From assembly GCA_020348925.1 (NCBI GenBank), contig CP070758.1, positions 1,515,318 to 1,550,008 on the forward strand: 34,691 nucleotides of DNA, in the 5' to 3' direction. The notes under the pieces are model-generated. The model was not told the DNA's origin. It saw only the letters and a program-made list of their open reading frames with translations, and did no database searches. Positions 18,545 through 27,700 of this stretch are shown piece by piece. Each line of letters begins with the position of its first letter. Positions within the stretch are counted from its first letter, which is position 1. The stretch is from Gemmatimonadota bacterium (GTDB lineage: Bacteria > JBHIER01 > G020348925). The position numbers and the translations under genes were made by a program.

Positions 18545-18570
18545 GTGTACCGAAACGTATACAGGTACAC
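18545..18570. promoter_or_regulatory. Dyad GTGTACC-N12-GGTACAC upstream of the efflux genes
   Basis: A perfect 7+7 inverted repeat with a 12-base centre that itself contains the palindrome GTATAC. It sits 53-78 bases upstream of the channel start codon, where an operator for a dimeric metal-responsive regulator would be expected. A shorter hairpin (TCTGGT/ACCAGA, 18582-18598) lies next to it, without a T run. The rest of 18493-18630 shows nothing else. No regulator gene is in the operon. Confidence 0.4.
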
Positions 18571-18630
18571 TCATACTGTTTTCTGGTCACACACCAGATA
18601 GTGGTTTGAAAGAATGTTTATGGAAGATGT

Positions 18631-19089
18631 TTAGAAATGAACAGGAGGGCCCCTTGTGGTGCGATCCGAATGCCACTCAGGAGGAGGGGGGATGTTGTGT
18701 GATTCAAAAGGGTAATATCGTAAAGGTATATATTCGGTTTCACCGTCTGCTGTCGGTAAAATGTGAAAGAGGTAGAGTTGCCTCTCATGAGTTGGGAACC
18801 AATCGCGCAGGTTCTTCGGGCTGGGTTGGTAGAATTCGGTGTCATTGGTTTGGGTGTGCGGTTGATGGTGACACTCGTGATGATCAGAGTGATCTTCAGC
18901 GGGGAGAGGACACGGTGTTGGTGGATGAAAAATGAATGAAATTTCTTTCCCCGTGTCTGTTTCGTGAGCGTGAATATGGACATGGGGGTATACGACGGCG
19001 AAGAGTATGTAGAAAACCGCTGCCCAAAGTGCAGATATTTTTGAAAGCGAATACTTTTTCACATCAATCCTATATATTGGTACATACAT
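18631..19089 (-). CDS. Small His-rich membrane protein at the head of the metal efflux operon
   Basis: 152 residues from the ATG at 19089; a TTG three codons earlier is the alternative and neither has a strong ribosome site. One hydrophobic segment (about 17-34) is followed immediately by HVHIHAH and later by DHSDHHECHHQPH, so a metal-binding periplasmic part anchored by one helix is likely. The C-terminal third is Pro-rich with no motif I can name. I do not recognise the family. Placed 138 bases before the TolC-type gene and on the same strand, it is best explained as a periplasmic metal buffer or sensor for the efflux system. Its high His content and its fit with the adaptor's His-rich linker support that it is a real gene. 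Confidence 0.65.
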   Translation of the reverse strand: MYVPIYRIDVKKYSLSKISALWAAVFYILFAVVYPHVHIHAHETDTGKEISFIFHPPTPCPLPAEDHSDHHECHHQPHTQTNDTEFYQPSPKNLRDWFPTHERQLYLFHILPTADGETEYIPLRYYPFESHNIPPPPEWHSDRTTRGPPVHF

Positions 19090-19235
19090 TTTTCTCAAAG
19101 ATAAGGGAAAGGTCGTCCAAAAGCAACATCAAATCTCACCCCAAAGCTTTGTTACCTTGTTGTGTTGAACGCTCTTGGGCGAATTAAGTTTCCTGTGAAT
19201 GGATAAAAAGGGGACAAGTTGCTTTTTTGCCTGGA

Positions 19236-19302
19236 TTTTTGCCACGGAGGCACAGAGATCCCGTTGAATATGTAATTATCCCACGGGGAGACACGGAGAA
19301 TA
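19236..19302. repeat. CACGGAG-type intergenic repeat, two copies
   Basis: TTTTGCCACGGAGGCACAGA (19238-19257) and CCACGGGGAGACACGGAGAA (19281-19300) are two versions of one motif. A third, decayed copy lies at 23362-23393 between two hdr genes. Such elements are usually dispersed, non-coding genomic repeats. The wider region 19090-19968 contains no supportable gene. Confidence 0.55.
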
Positions 19303-19429
19303 ATACAATTTACGTCATTCGGTTACGGTGACGAAACCCACATTGTTTGGCAACTACTTATTTTGTTTCATTTTGTGTAGTTTCCCGATCGCCCGGTATA
19401 TGTATGCCAGGCGAATAGTATCGATCGTT

Positions 19430-19503
19430 CAGGAGATGTCTCCTGGACGAAAAATAACCGGGGATTAAATCCCTCTCCGTCGATCAGGGATGCAGCGCCC
19501 TGA
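19430..19503. repeat. Three consecutive perfect hairpins
   Basis: CAGGAGA-TG-TCTCCTG (19430-19445), GGGATT-A-AATCCC (19461-19473) and TCAGGG-N8-CCCTGA (19484-19503) follow each other with short single-stranded links. This could be a structured non-coding RNA or a REP-like repeat cluster. No promoter that would fit is evident. Confidence 0.5.
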
Positions 19504-19541
19504 CAATCGTAAGGTACAAAGAGAAATACTGCTTTAATAAC

Positions 19542-19725
19542 AGAATCCCCTCTAACTCCCCTTTGAAAAAGGGGAGGACCTTTGGGAAAGAATCCCCACT
19601 GACCTTTTTTAAGAAAAGAGATGACTTTGCGTATAGAATCACCTCTGACTCTATGAAACACAAGGAGTGGACTTTTGGAATGAACCCCTCTGACAGCGCT
19701 GCGTAAAAAGGGAGGACTTATGAAT
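19542..19725. repeat. Four degenerate tandem repeats of 45-47 bases
   Basis: Units begin near 19542, 19589, 19635 and 19680, each with GAA(T/C)C(C/A)CC, then TGAC or TAACTC, and ending in an (A)GG(A)G(T/G)GGAC-like stretch. The first unit holds the hairpin CCCCTTT-GAA-AAAGGGG at its centre. There is no variable spacer between units, so this is not CRISPR. It looks like an ageing palindromic repeat array. Confidence 0.5.
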
Positions 19726-19885
19726 ATTATTAAAAACCTGTATAAATATTCATATTTCAGGAACTCTCTCCTGGGACGATGGCTTATGAATACGAGGCAG
19801 GTATCTACTTGGGAATAAGGACTTAGCGGAGACTTGGCATTTTTGCTCAAAGGCTTTGGAAGTGAAGCTTCAAGGAATTTTTTTC

Positions 19886-19915
19886 TTGGATTTAGTCCTT
19901 AGAATGTATTATATT
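19886..19915 (+). promoter_or_regulatory. Weak sigma-70-like promoter candidate for the hdr cluster
   Basis: TTGGAT (19886-19891), 18 bases, then TATATT (19910-19915), about 50 bases before the first hdrC start. The -35 match is poor. The 10-base palindrome TGAAGCTTCA lies just upstream at 19863-19872 and could be an operator. Offered because no better promoter is seen before the cluster. Confidence 0.3.
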
Positions 19916-19968
19916 TACGCTCTTTCTTTTGGGTTCTTGACAATGTTTTTGGACCTTTGGAGGAGAAA

Positions 19969-20376
19969 ATGAGAGCTGTTATTTCCACAAGACAGGTCAG
20001 AAGTGAGTTCGTTGCGCGGGTGCAGGACCTCAGCGGCCAGGATCTGCTGGGCTGCTACCAGTGCGGGAAGTGTTCTGCCGGCTGCCCCATGACGGAGGAG
20101 ATGGATATCATTCCCAGCCAGGTCATCCGTCTCTCTCAACTGGGGCAGGAGGAGGACGTGCTCAACTGCAAGACCATCTGGCTGTGCGCCACCTGCTACC
20201 AGTGCGGAACCCGGTGTCCGAAGGGAATTGACTTTTCGAAAATCGCCGAGGCTCTACGGTATCTGGGCATGGGGAAGGAGAAGGAAGTATGCGGACCAAA
20301 CCACATTCCCACTGAAATCATCGCCGAAGCACCGCAACAGGCTTTGGTCAGTACTTTTCGGAAACAAGGATTATGA
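19969..20376 (+). CDS. hdrC: Heterodisulfide reductase subunit C-like ferredoxin (first copy)
   Basis: 135 residues from the ATG at 19969, which has GGAGGAG at 19959-19965; an upstream TTG overlaps that site and is unlikely. Two [4Fe-4S] motifs are complete: C29-x2-C32-x2-C35-x3-C39 (CYQCGKCSAGCP) and C73-x2-C76-x2-C79-x3-C83 (CATCYQCGTRCP). This is the HdrC pattern, a cytoplasmic electron wire between HdrA and the CCG subunit HdrB. Shorter than archaeal HdrC but within the bacterial range. It is first in the plus-strand cluster and is followed by a 94-base gap with a heptamer repeat, then hdrB. Confidence 0.93.
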   Translation: MRAVISTRQVRSEFVARVQDLSGQDLLGCYQCGKCSAGCPMTEEMDIIPSQVIRLSQLGQEEDVLNCKTIWLCATCYQCGTRCPKGIDFSKIAEALRYLGMGKEKEVCGPNHIPTEIIAEAPQQALVSTFRKQGL

Positions 20377-20378
20377 TA

Positions 20379-20437
20379 CAAATTCCAAATCCGAAATCAA
20401 AAATCCAAAATTCAAAATCCTCAACGCAAAATCAAAG
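20379..20437 (+). repeat. Heptanucleotide (AAAATCC-like) repeat
   Basis: About eight successive 7-base units such as CAAATCC, AAAATCC, AAAATTC and AAAATCA fill the gap between the first hdrC and hdrB, all in one heptad register. The same kind of array occurs at 32136-32190 inside the end of an HdrA-like gene. It resembles the short tandemly repeated heptamers known from cyanobacteria, which is a likeness only. Confidence 0.75.
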
Positions 20438-20470
20438 TAAAGCTTTATTAATAATAAGGCGGAGATACGA

Positions 20471-21394
20471 ATGAAGGTTTCTTACTATCCCGGTTGTACA
20501 TTGAAAGATAAAACGACAAATCTCGACGATTCGACCAAGGCGGCGGCTGAAGCGCTGGACATCGACATGGTGGAACTGCCCGAATGGACGTGTTGCGGGG
20601 CGACGCATCCTTTGACCGAGGAGAAGATCATCAACCTCGTGCCGCAGATCCGGATTTTGAGCAACGTCCGCACGGAGGGCAACGATTCCGTCACGACAAC
20701 GTGCGCCTTCTGCTATAACACACTGAAGCGGGCGAACAAAGCCGTCATCGATGATCCCATCAAGCGCCAGCGGATGAACGCCTTCCTCAAAGACGATAAA
20801 CGAATCCCGGAATATGACAAGGAGACGGTCTACGATTTCAAGGAATACAACGGCGAGACCAAGGTGGTCCATTTCCTCGAAATATTGAGGGACACTATCG
20901 GTTTTGAGACGTTGTCGAACAGAGTGACCAAGAAGCTGGAGGGATTGAAGGTCGCCCCGTATTACGGGTGCCAGCTTCTTCGCCCCCCTGAGGAGGTGGA
21001 CCTGGACGATCCGGAGAATCCGAGCATTCTGGAGGATTTTCTGAGGAGCTTGGGTTGCGAGGTGGTGAACTTTCCCTTCAAGAGCGAGTGTTGCGGATCG
21101 TATCTGTCGCTCTCGGCTCCGGATGCTGCCACAAGGGCCTCGCATACTATTTTGAGATCGGCTTTGAAGAACGGCGCCGAGGCGGTGACCCTGAGCTGTC
21201 CACTGTGCTATTATAATATGGACAAGCGCCAGGACAATATTCTCAAGCTGTATGCGGATTTCAGCACAGTTCCGGTTTTCTTTTTCACGCAGCTTCTGGC
21301 CCTGGCTCTGGGAGTTGACGAGTCGGTTATGGGCTGGAACAAACATCACATCGATCCCACTCCGCTGTTGAAGGAGAAAGGATTTCTCTCTTAG
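20471..21394 (+). CDS. hdrB: Heterodisulfide reductase subunit B-like, two CCG domains (first copy)
   Basis: 307 residues. It has both cysteine-rich CCG units, each with a lead Cys, a CCG and a CxxC. The first is YYPGC, then WTCCGA, then CAFC; the second is YYGCQLLRP, then SECCGS, then CPLC. In archaeal HdrB these ten cysteines hold two unusual non-cubane [4Fe-4S] clusters that cleave the CoM-CoB disulfide. In bacteria the substrate is unknown and may be another disulfide or a protein partner. All ligands are present, so a catalytic role is plausible. GGAG lies a few bases before the ATG at 20471. Forms an HdrC-HdrB-HdrA set with its neighbours; seven bases separate it from hdrA. Confidence 0.94.
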   Translation: MKVSYYPGCTLKDKTTNLDDSTKAAAEALDIDMVELPEWTCCGATHPLTEEKIINLVPQIRILSNVRTEGNDSVTTTCAFCYNTLKRANKAVIDDPIKRQRMNAFLKDDKRIPEYDKETVYDFKEYNGETKVVHFLEILRDTIGFETLSNRVTKKLEGLKVAPYYGCQLLRPPEEVDLDDPENPSILEDFLRSLGCEVVNFPFKSECCGSYLSLSAPDAATRASHTILRSALKNGAEAVTLSCPLCYYNMDKRQDNILKLYADFSTVPVFFFTQLLALALGVDESVMGWNKHHIDPTPLLKEKGFLS

Positions 21395-21401
21395 AGGTAC
21401 T

Positions 21402-23351
21402 ATGCCACAGAAAAAGATCGGGGTCTTTGTCTGCCACTGCGGCATCAATATCGCCAGTGTCGTACAGATCGAAGAACTTGTAAAACGGCTCCAGGAATCC
21501 TCCGGAGTTTATTATGCCACGGATTACAAGTACATGTGCTCCGAGCCGGGCCAGGCCTCGATCCGCGATGCCATCAAGGAGAAGGAACTGGACGGCATCG
21601 TTGTCGCCTGCTGCTCTCCCTCGCTCCACGAGCTCACCTTCCGGCGAACAAGCTCGAGTGTTGATCTGAATCCGTACCTGTGCGAGATTGCCAACATCAG
21701 GGAGCACTGCAGCTGGGTCCATTCGGACAGTACCCTCGCCACGGAAAAAGCACAGGAGATTATTGAGACGATCGTGGAGAAAGTGCGGCTGGACGAAGCC
21801 CTCGATCCGATAAAGGTTCCGGTCAATAAGAGAGCGATGGTTATAGGCGGCGGGATCAGTGGCATTCAGTCGGCTCTGGATATTGCCGACAGCGGTTACC
21901 CCGTCATCCTGGTGGAGCGCGAGGCGGCCATCGGCGGTCACATGGCCGAACTGTCGGATACGTTCCTCACCCTTGAAAAATCTTCCGAACTCCTCTCCGC
22001 GAAACAGAGGGAGGTTTCTGTCCATTCGAATATACAGTTACTCACATATTCTGAGGTTGAAGATTTAGACGGATATGTAGGCAATTTCAAAGCCACCATA
22101 AAGAAGAAGGCGAAGATGGTCGATTGGGACAAGTGCGACGGGTGCGGGAAATGCATTGCGGTGTGCCCGGTCAAGGTTCCCTTCGATCAGGAGCATCCTC
22201 TGGGCAAGGAAAACGCTATTTATCTGCCGCTTCTTGAGGCTGGCCCGAAGAGGGTCGTTATTGATAAGGGTATCTGTCAACATTTCAGTGGTGAGTGCTC
22301 GGAGTGCCAGACGGCCTGTCCCAAGAGCGCGATCCATTTTGATGAGCAGGATGAGACCCTGGAGGAGGAGATCGGAGCCGTCGTCGTTGCCACTGGCTAC
22401 AGTATGTACCCGAAGGACCGGATAGGCGAATACGGTGTTGACGGGTGCGAGGATGTGATCGACGGACTACAGTTTGAGCGTATGCTGGCCGCTTGGGAGC
22501 GGGGTGAGGGACCTCTGAGACGACCGTCCGACGGCAAGACCCCGCGGGATGTCGTCTTCGTCCAGTGCTCCGGGTCAAGAGACCCGGAGCACGCCATGCC
22601 CTATTGCTCGCGGATCTGCTGTATGTATACGGTCAAAGAGGCCATGGTCTACCGAAAGGCCGTCCCTGATGGACAGGCATATGTCTTCTACATCGATATC
22701 CGGACCGGTGGAAAGGGCTGCGAGGAGTTCACCCAGGGGGGGATTGCGGATAACAGACTCATCTACATGAGGGGGAAGGTCTCGAAATTGTATAGGGAAG
22801 GGGACAAGGTGGTCGTCTGGGGTGTCGATACCTTGATGGGCAAGAAGGTGGAGATAGCGGCCGATCTTGTGGTACTGGCCACAGCCACAGTGCCCAGCCC
22901 CGGAGCCAAGGAACTGGCTCAGAGACTCAAAGTATCGGCGGACGATTACGGTTTTTTCCAGGAGGTTCATCCGAAGCTGAGGCCGGTGGAAAGCCCCACA
23001 GCAGGCATCTTTCTGTCCGGTGCGGCGCGGGCGCCTATGGATATCCCGGAGTCGATCATGCACGCCTCCGGTGCGGCCAGTAAGGTCCTGGCCCTGTTCT
23101 CCCAGGACGATATTTCACACGAGCCCATTGTGGCCTTTGTGGATGAGGACTACTGCTCGGGTTGCGGCGTGTGCGTCGAGACCTGTCCCTACGGAGCGCG
23201 CGAACTGCAGGGCAGAAAACGGGTGGCCAAAGTGATTGAGGTCCTGTGCCAGGGGTGCGGCGCATGTATCGCGGCCTGTCCCAACGGTGCCTGCCAGCAG
23301 CGGAACTTTCAAGCGGAGCAGTGTCTGTACATGCTCGATGCAGCCCTATGA
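21402..23351 (+). CDS. hdrA: HdrA-like flavoprotein (first copy) lacking the conserved CxxC cluster ligands
   Basis: 649 residues with the bacterial HdrA layout: N-terminal domain (IGVFVCHCGINIA), FAD Rossmann fold (MVIGGGISGIQSALD near 147), inserted ferredoxin (C245 onward, CDGCGKCIAVCP), the C..CSECQTACP segment, and two C-terminal [4Fe-4S] motifs (CSGCGVCVETCP, CQGCGACIAACP). HdrA is the flavin-bifurcating core of Hdr complexes. The odd point is residues 188-205: where relatives read FPTLDCSQC, this protein reads FLTLEKSSE, so the two Cys ligands are Lys193 and Glu196. Other frames do not restore the motif and homology resumes at once (HSNIQLLTYSEVE), so this is substitution, not frameshift. 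It may be a non-bifurcating or altered-potential HdrA. It is the last gene of the first C-B-A set. Confidence 0.92.
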   Translation: MPQKKIGVFVCHCGINIASVVQIEELVKRLQESSGVYYATDYKYMCSEPGQASIRDAIKEKELDGIVVACCSPSLHELTFRRTSSSVDLNPYLCEIANIREHCSWVHSDSTLATEKAQEIIETIVEKVRLDEALDPIKVPVNKRAMVIGGGISGIQSALDIADSGYPVILVEREAAIGGHMAELSDTFLTLEKSSELLSAKQREVSVHSNIQLLTYSEVEDLDGYVGNFKATIKKKAKMVDWDKCDGCGKCIAVCPVKVPFDQEHPLGKENAIYLPLLEAGPKRVVIDKGICQHFSGECSECQTACPKSAIHFDEQDETLEEEIGAVVVATGYSMYPKDRIGEYGVDGCEDVIDGLQFERMLAAWERGEGPLRRPSDGKTPRDVVFVQCSGSRDPEHAMPYCSRICCMYTVKEAMVYRKAVPDGQAYVFYIDIRTGGKGCEEFTQGGIADNRLIYMRGKVSKLYREGDKVVVWGVDTLMGKKVEIAADLVVLATATVPSPGAKELAQRLKVSADDYGFFQEVHPKLRPVESPTAGIFLSGAARAPMDIPESIMHASGAASKVLALFSQDDISHEPIVAFVDEDYCSGCGVCVETCPYGARELQGRKRVAKVIEVLCQGCGACIAACPNGACQQRNFQAEQCLYMLDAAL

Positions 23352-23361
23352 GTCTGGAGTA

Positions 23362-23393
23362 TTTGCCATAGAGGCGCAGAAATTCAGAGAAGA
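23362..23393 (+). repeat. Decayed copy of the CACGGAG-type repeat
   Basis: TTTGCCATAGAGGCGCAGAA followed by ATTCAGAGAAG matches the copy at 19238-19257 (TTTTGCCACGGAGGCACAGA) with a few changes. It fills the 47-base gap between the first hdrA and the second hdrC. Confidence 0.5.
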
Positions 23394-23398
23394 ATAAA

Positions 23399-23932
23399 AT
23401 GGGTGATACCAATTTATTAGACTATGTGATACAAAAGAGCGGTCAGGACGTGTTGTCCTGCTACCATTGCCAGAAGTGTGCTGCCGGCTGCCCGGTAGCA
23501 CCTTTCATGGACATTCAGCCCAACGTCATCCACCGCCTGCTGCAATACGGACGGGACGATGAGATTTTAAAGAGCGCCACCATCTGGATCTGCGCAGCCT
23601 GCGAGACCTGCGGTGCCCGCTGCCCCAACGATATCGACATCGCCAAGGTGAACGATGCCTTGAAACAATATGCCGTCAGAGAGGGCATCAAGGGGAAAGA
23701 GAAGGGGATGCCGGCCATGCACAACGCCTTTCTCTCGGGAATTGAAAAGCGCGGGCGGATGCACGAGGTGAGTCTCATCCGGGAACTGCGCATGAAGACC
23801 GGCGGACTGTTCAAGGATATGAAATTGGGCATCAAAATGTTCAAATTGGGCAAGCTGCCCCTCTTTTCTGAAAAGGTGAAAAATATGGGTGAGATCAAGA
23901 AGCTGTTTGAAAAAGCGAGGAGGGCCCAGTGA
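23399..23932 (+). CDS. hdrC: Heterodisulfide reductase subunit C-like ferredoxin (second copy)
   Basis: 177 residues with two complete [4Fe-4S] motifs, CYHCQKCAAGCP near residue 17 and CAACETCGARCP near 60, then a basic helical C-terminal half (EKGMPAMHNAFLSGIEKRGRMHEVSL) that is usual in bacterial HdrC and absent from the first copy. It should relay electrons between HdrA and HdrB. Its stop overlaps the GTG start of the next gene by four bases, so the two are translationally coupled. The ribosome site is weak, and a repeat remnant lies directly upstream. Confidence 0.93.
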   Translation: MGDTNLLDYVIQKSGQDVLSCYHCQKCAAGCPVAPFMDIQPNVIHRLLQYGRDDEILKSATIWICAACETCGARCPNDIDIAKVNDALKQYAVREGIKGKEKGMPAMHNAFLSGIEKRGRMHEVSLIRELRMKTGGLFKDMKLGIKMFKLGKLPLFSEKVKNMGEIKKLFEKARRAQ

Positions 23933-24792
23933 CCGACAACGGAGCGACGTATTCCTACTATCCGGGCTGCTCCCTGCACGGGACCTCGAGGGAGTATGAT
24001 GCTTCGACCCAAGCCGTGTGTGCCGAGCTGGGTATCGAGCTGAAGGAGCTTTCAGACTGGGTCTGCTGCGGGGCCTCATCAGGGCACAGTTTGGACGAGA
24101 CACTCAACATCGGCTTACCGGCCCACACCTTAAAACTGGCTGAAAAGGAGGGCATGGATGTGGCTGTGCCCTGCGCAGCCTGCTACAATCGGCTCAAAGT
24201 GGCAGAGCATGCTCTGCAGGAGAAAGAAGGCGTGAGAGAGCAGATGAAGGATCTCCTCGATTATGAGTTTCAGGGGACGGTGCAGGTTCTCAATTTGGTG
24301 GAGCTGATCAAGGACAGAGTGGGACTGGAGAAAATACGGTCGAAGGTTGTGAAGCCCCTCACTGGTTTGAAAGTGGTCTGTTATTACGGCTGTCTCCTCG
24401 TTCGGCCGGCGGAGGTGACCCATTTTGACGATCCCGAGCATCCTCGCAGTCTGGATGAGATCATGGAGGCCGTTGGCGCCGAAGTCCTCAACTGGTCGTA
24501 CAAGACGGAATGCTGCGGTGGAAGCCTTTCCCTGACCCGGGACGATATCGTCAAGGGTTTGGTCGACGGCATTGTGGACATGGCCAAGGAGGCAGGGGCT
24601 CAGGCCATCGTCACGCTCTGTCCCCTGTGTCTGGAGAACCTGGAGATGCGGCAGAGCGATGGCACATACCCGGTGTTCTACTTCACCGAACTGTTGGGCG
24701 TCGCCTTTGGGCTCAAAGAGAGCGAACATTGGCTGAAGAAACATTTGGTTGATTCGACATCCTTAATGAAATCACTGCGGTTGTTATCATGA
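23929..24792 (+). CDS. hdrB: Heterodisulfide reductase subunit B-like, two CCG domains (second copy)
   Basis: 287 residues starting with GTG at 23929, inside the stop of hdrC (GTGA). Both CCG units are complete: YYPGCSLHG, WVCCGA, CAAC; and YYGCLLVRP, TECCGG, CPLC. It is clearly related to, but well diverged from, the first copy, so the two pairs are not a recent duplication. It should carry the non-cubane clusters at one end of the electron path. Its own stop overlaps the start of the giant HdrA fusion (ATGA), which points to equal production of the three subunits. Confidence 0.94.
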   Translation: MTDNGATYSYYPGCSLHGTSREYDASTQAVCAELGIELKELSDWVCCGASSGHSLDETLNIGLPAHTLKLAEKEGMDVAVPCAACYNRLKVAEHALQEKEGVREQMKDLLDYEFQGTVQVLNLVELIKDRVGLEKIRSKVVKPLTGLKVVCYYGCLLVRPAEVTHFDDPEHPRSLDEIMEAVGAEVLNWSYKTECCGGSLSLTRDDIVKGLVDGIVDMAKEAGAQAIVTLCPLCLENLEMRQSDGTYPVFYFTELLGVAFGLKESEHWLKKHLVDSTSLMKSLRLLS

Positions 24793-27700
24793 TAAAAAAG
24801 ATCGAAAACGAAACAGTAGGATCGGTATTGATCGTCGGTGCCGGCATCGGCGGCATGCAATCGGCTCTGGATCTGGCGGAGTCGGGATTTAAAGTCTATT
24901 TGCTCGACGCCTCTCCGGCCATCGGCGGGACCATGTCGGCCCTGGACAAGACCTTTCCCACCAACGACTGCGCCATGTGCATCATGTCGCCGAAACTGGT
25001 GGAGTGCGGCCGTCATTTGAACATAGAGATCATCACCTGGGCCGATGTGGAGTCCATCCAGGGTAAACCCGGCAACTTTACGGTCGATATTACCCATCAT
25101 CCGAGATACGTCGATTTGGAAAAATGTACGGGCTGCGGCGAGTGCGCCGAAAAGTGTCCGGTTGTCGTGTTGAACGAGTTCGACGAGGGTGTTGGCACAC
25201 GCCATGCCATTTATCGTCTCTATCCGCAGGCCATTCCGAAGACATTTATTATAGATAAAGGTGACCCGCCACCGTGTCGGATCACCTGTCCTGCCGGGAT
25301 CAATGTCCACGGCTATGTAGCCCTCATCTCTCAGGGGAAGTTCAAGGAGGCCTTGGATCTCATCCGTGAGCGGATGCCCTTTCCGGCCATTTGCGGACGG
25401 GCCTGCCATCACCCCTGCGAGCAGGAGTGCAACAGGGGTGACGTCGATCAGCCCATTGCCATTCGACAACTGAAAAGGTTTGTCTCGGATTACATGGCCA
25501 ATAAAGAGGAGGACAAACCCGAAAAGTTGACGCCGACGAAGGAGGAGAAGGTGGCCATCATTGGCGCAGGACCGACCGGATTGACGGCCGCCGGCGATCT
25601 GCTCCAAATGGGCTATCCTGTAACGGTCTTCGATGCCGAGGATGGGCCTGGAGGGATGATCAAAACATGTCTCCCGGATTACCGTATTCCCAAATGGAGC
25701 AACGAGTACGATGCCGGCCGGATTCTCCAGATGGGTGTGGAACTGACGCCGAATACGAGAATCGGACAGGACCTTACTATCAATGATTTGAAAAAGAAGG
25801 GCTACAAAGCCTTTTTTGCCGCCATCGGCGCCCAGGAGGGGAGATCGTTGCCCTTGGAGGGTATCGATTCCGAGAACGTGTACATAGGGATTCCTTTCCT
25901 GAAGGACGCCAAGGCCGGCAAGAAGATCCCTCTGGGTGATAAAACGCTGGTCATTGGTGGCGGGAACGTGGCCATCGATTGCGCCAGAGTGGCCCTCCGT
26001 CTCGGGTCCAAGGAGGTCCACATGGTCTGCCTCGAAACCCGGGATCTGACGTCGAAGGATCGTATGCCGGCCCACGACTGGGAGATCGAAGAGGCCGAGG
26101 AGGAGGGGATCATTGTACATCCCTGTCTGGGACCGGAGCGAATTGTGACCGAAAACGGAAGGGCAACCGCTCTTGAAACGATCGAGTGCACCTTTGTCTA
26201 TACGGAGGACGGTGTTTTTCAGCCGCAATTCGGGGAGTGTTCGGAAGAAGCGATCGATTTCGACACACTCATTGTCGCCATCGGGCAGCAACCCGATTTT
26301 ACCGGCTTCGAGGATATCGAAACGACACCCTGGAAGACCTTCAAGGTCGATGAGATAACCCTGGAGACGAATGTGCCCGGTATATTCGCCGGTGGCGATG
26401 TGGCTTCAGGCCCGGCTTCCGTTGTTGAGGCCGTGGGTCAGGGGCACGAGGCGGCCATATCCATCGATCGGTATTTACGCGGTGTCGATCTCAAAGAAGG
26501 AAGGGAGAAGGGGGAGATCAAGACGGCCGAAAAGCCGGAGAAGCCCGTCGAGATCAAGGAGCGGGCCGACATGCCCAAGCGTCCGGGTTCCGAGCGAGCC
26601 AGAGATTTTGACGAGGTCGAACTGCCCTATCCGGCGGAAGAGATCGTCATCGAGGAGGCCAAACGGTGCCTCAACTGCAGTATCTGCTCCGAGTGCATGG
26701 AGTGCGTCCGGGCCTGCGAGGCCGACGCCGTCGATCATCTCCAGGTGGAGCGAAAGAGTACGATCACTGTGGGTGCCGTTATTCTCAGCCCCGGCTTCGA
26801 TCTGTTCGAGGCCGAGCTGAAGGGCGAATACGGCTACGGCGTCTACCATAACGTCATCAGCAGCATGCAGTTCGAGCGCATCCTCAATGCCTCCGGGCCC
26901 TTCGAGGGAGAGATTCTCAGGCCGTCCGATAACAAACATCCGAAGAAGATCGCCTTCATCTCCTGCGTCGGTTCCAGGGACATCGTCTGCGGGCAGGAGT
27001 ACTGTTCGTCCGTGTGCTGCATGTACTCGACGAAGGAGGCCATCATCGCCAAGGAGCACGAATCCGAAATAGAACCGACTGTATTCTACATGGATATGAG
27101 GGCTTTCGGCAAAGGTTTCGACCGATACTTTAAGAGTGCCCAGGAGAAATACGGTATTCGATACATTCGCTGCATGGCCTCCAAGGTGATCGAGATGCAG
27201 CAGACGAAGAATCTGAGGATCAAATATCTCAAGGAGGACAACACCTTTGAGGAGGAAGAGTTTGAACTCGTTATTCTGGCCACAGGCATCACACCCTCTC
27301 AGAAGGTGAAGGAGTTGGCCCAGCGCATCGGGCTGGGTCTCAACGAATATGATTTCTGCCTGAAACAGGGCTTTTCACCGACGGAGACGGCCACGCCCGG
27401 CATTTTTGTCGGCGGCGCTTTTGCCGAGCCCAAGGATATTCCCGAGACCGTTATTGAAGCCAGCAGTGCCGCCGCTGAGGCATCGCGTTTACTGGCGCCG
27501 GCCCGGGGAACGCTGACGACGAAAAAAGAGTATCCGGCGGAGAAGCCTTTTACCGAGGACGAGCCGCGCATCGGCGTCTTCATCTGCCGCTGCGGCAGGA
27601 ATATTGGCGGATACATGGACATCCCGGCCATTGTCGAGCATGCGATGACCTTACCCCACGTAGTCTTTGCCGGTGAAAACCTGTACACGTGCTCCCAGGA

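Noticed and set aside
19542-19725. CRISPR array
   Set aside because: Units are degenerate and contiguous with no unique spacers, and no cas genes are present.
19826-19846. Sigma-54 promoter (TTGGCATTTTTGC) before the hdr cluster
   Set aside because: GG and GC are only seven bases apart instead of ten.
19368-19850. 160-codon minus-strand ORF
   Set aside because: It translates the hairpins and tandem repeats, with no start signal and no domain pattern.
21951-22020. Frameshift pair explaining the lost cysteines in the first HdrA
   Set aside because: Neither alternative frame restores the CSQC text and the read frame aligns in length with relatives.
24678-26291. Very long antisense ORF (537 codons) opposite the HdrA fusion, and others at 20432-21448, 30645-32159 and 33727-34620
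   Set aside because: The plus-strand proteins have unambiguous motifs and overlapping starts and stops; the antisense frames are by-products of GC-rich codon use.
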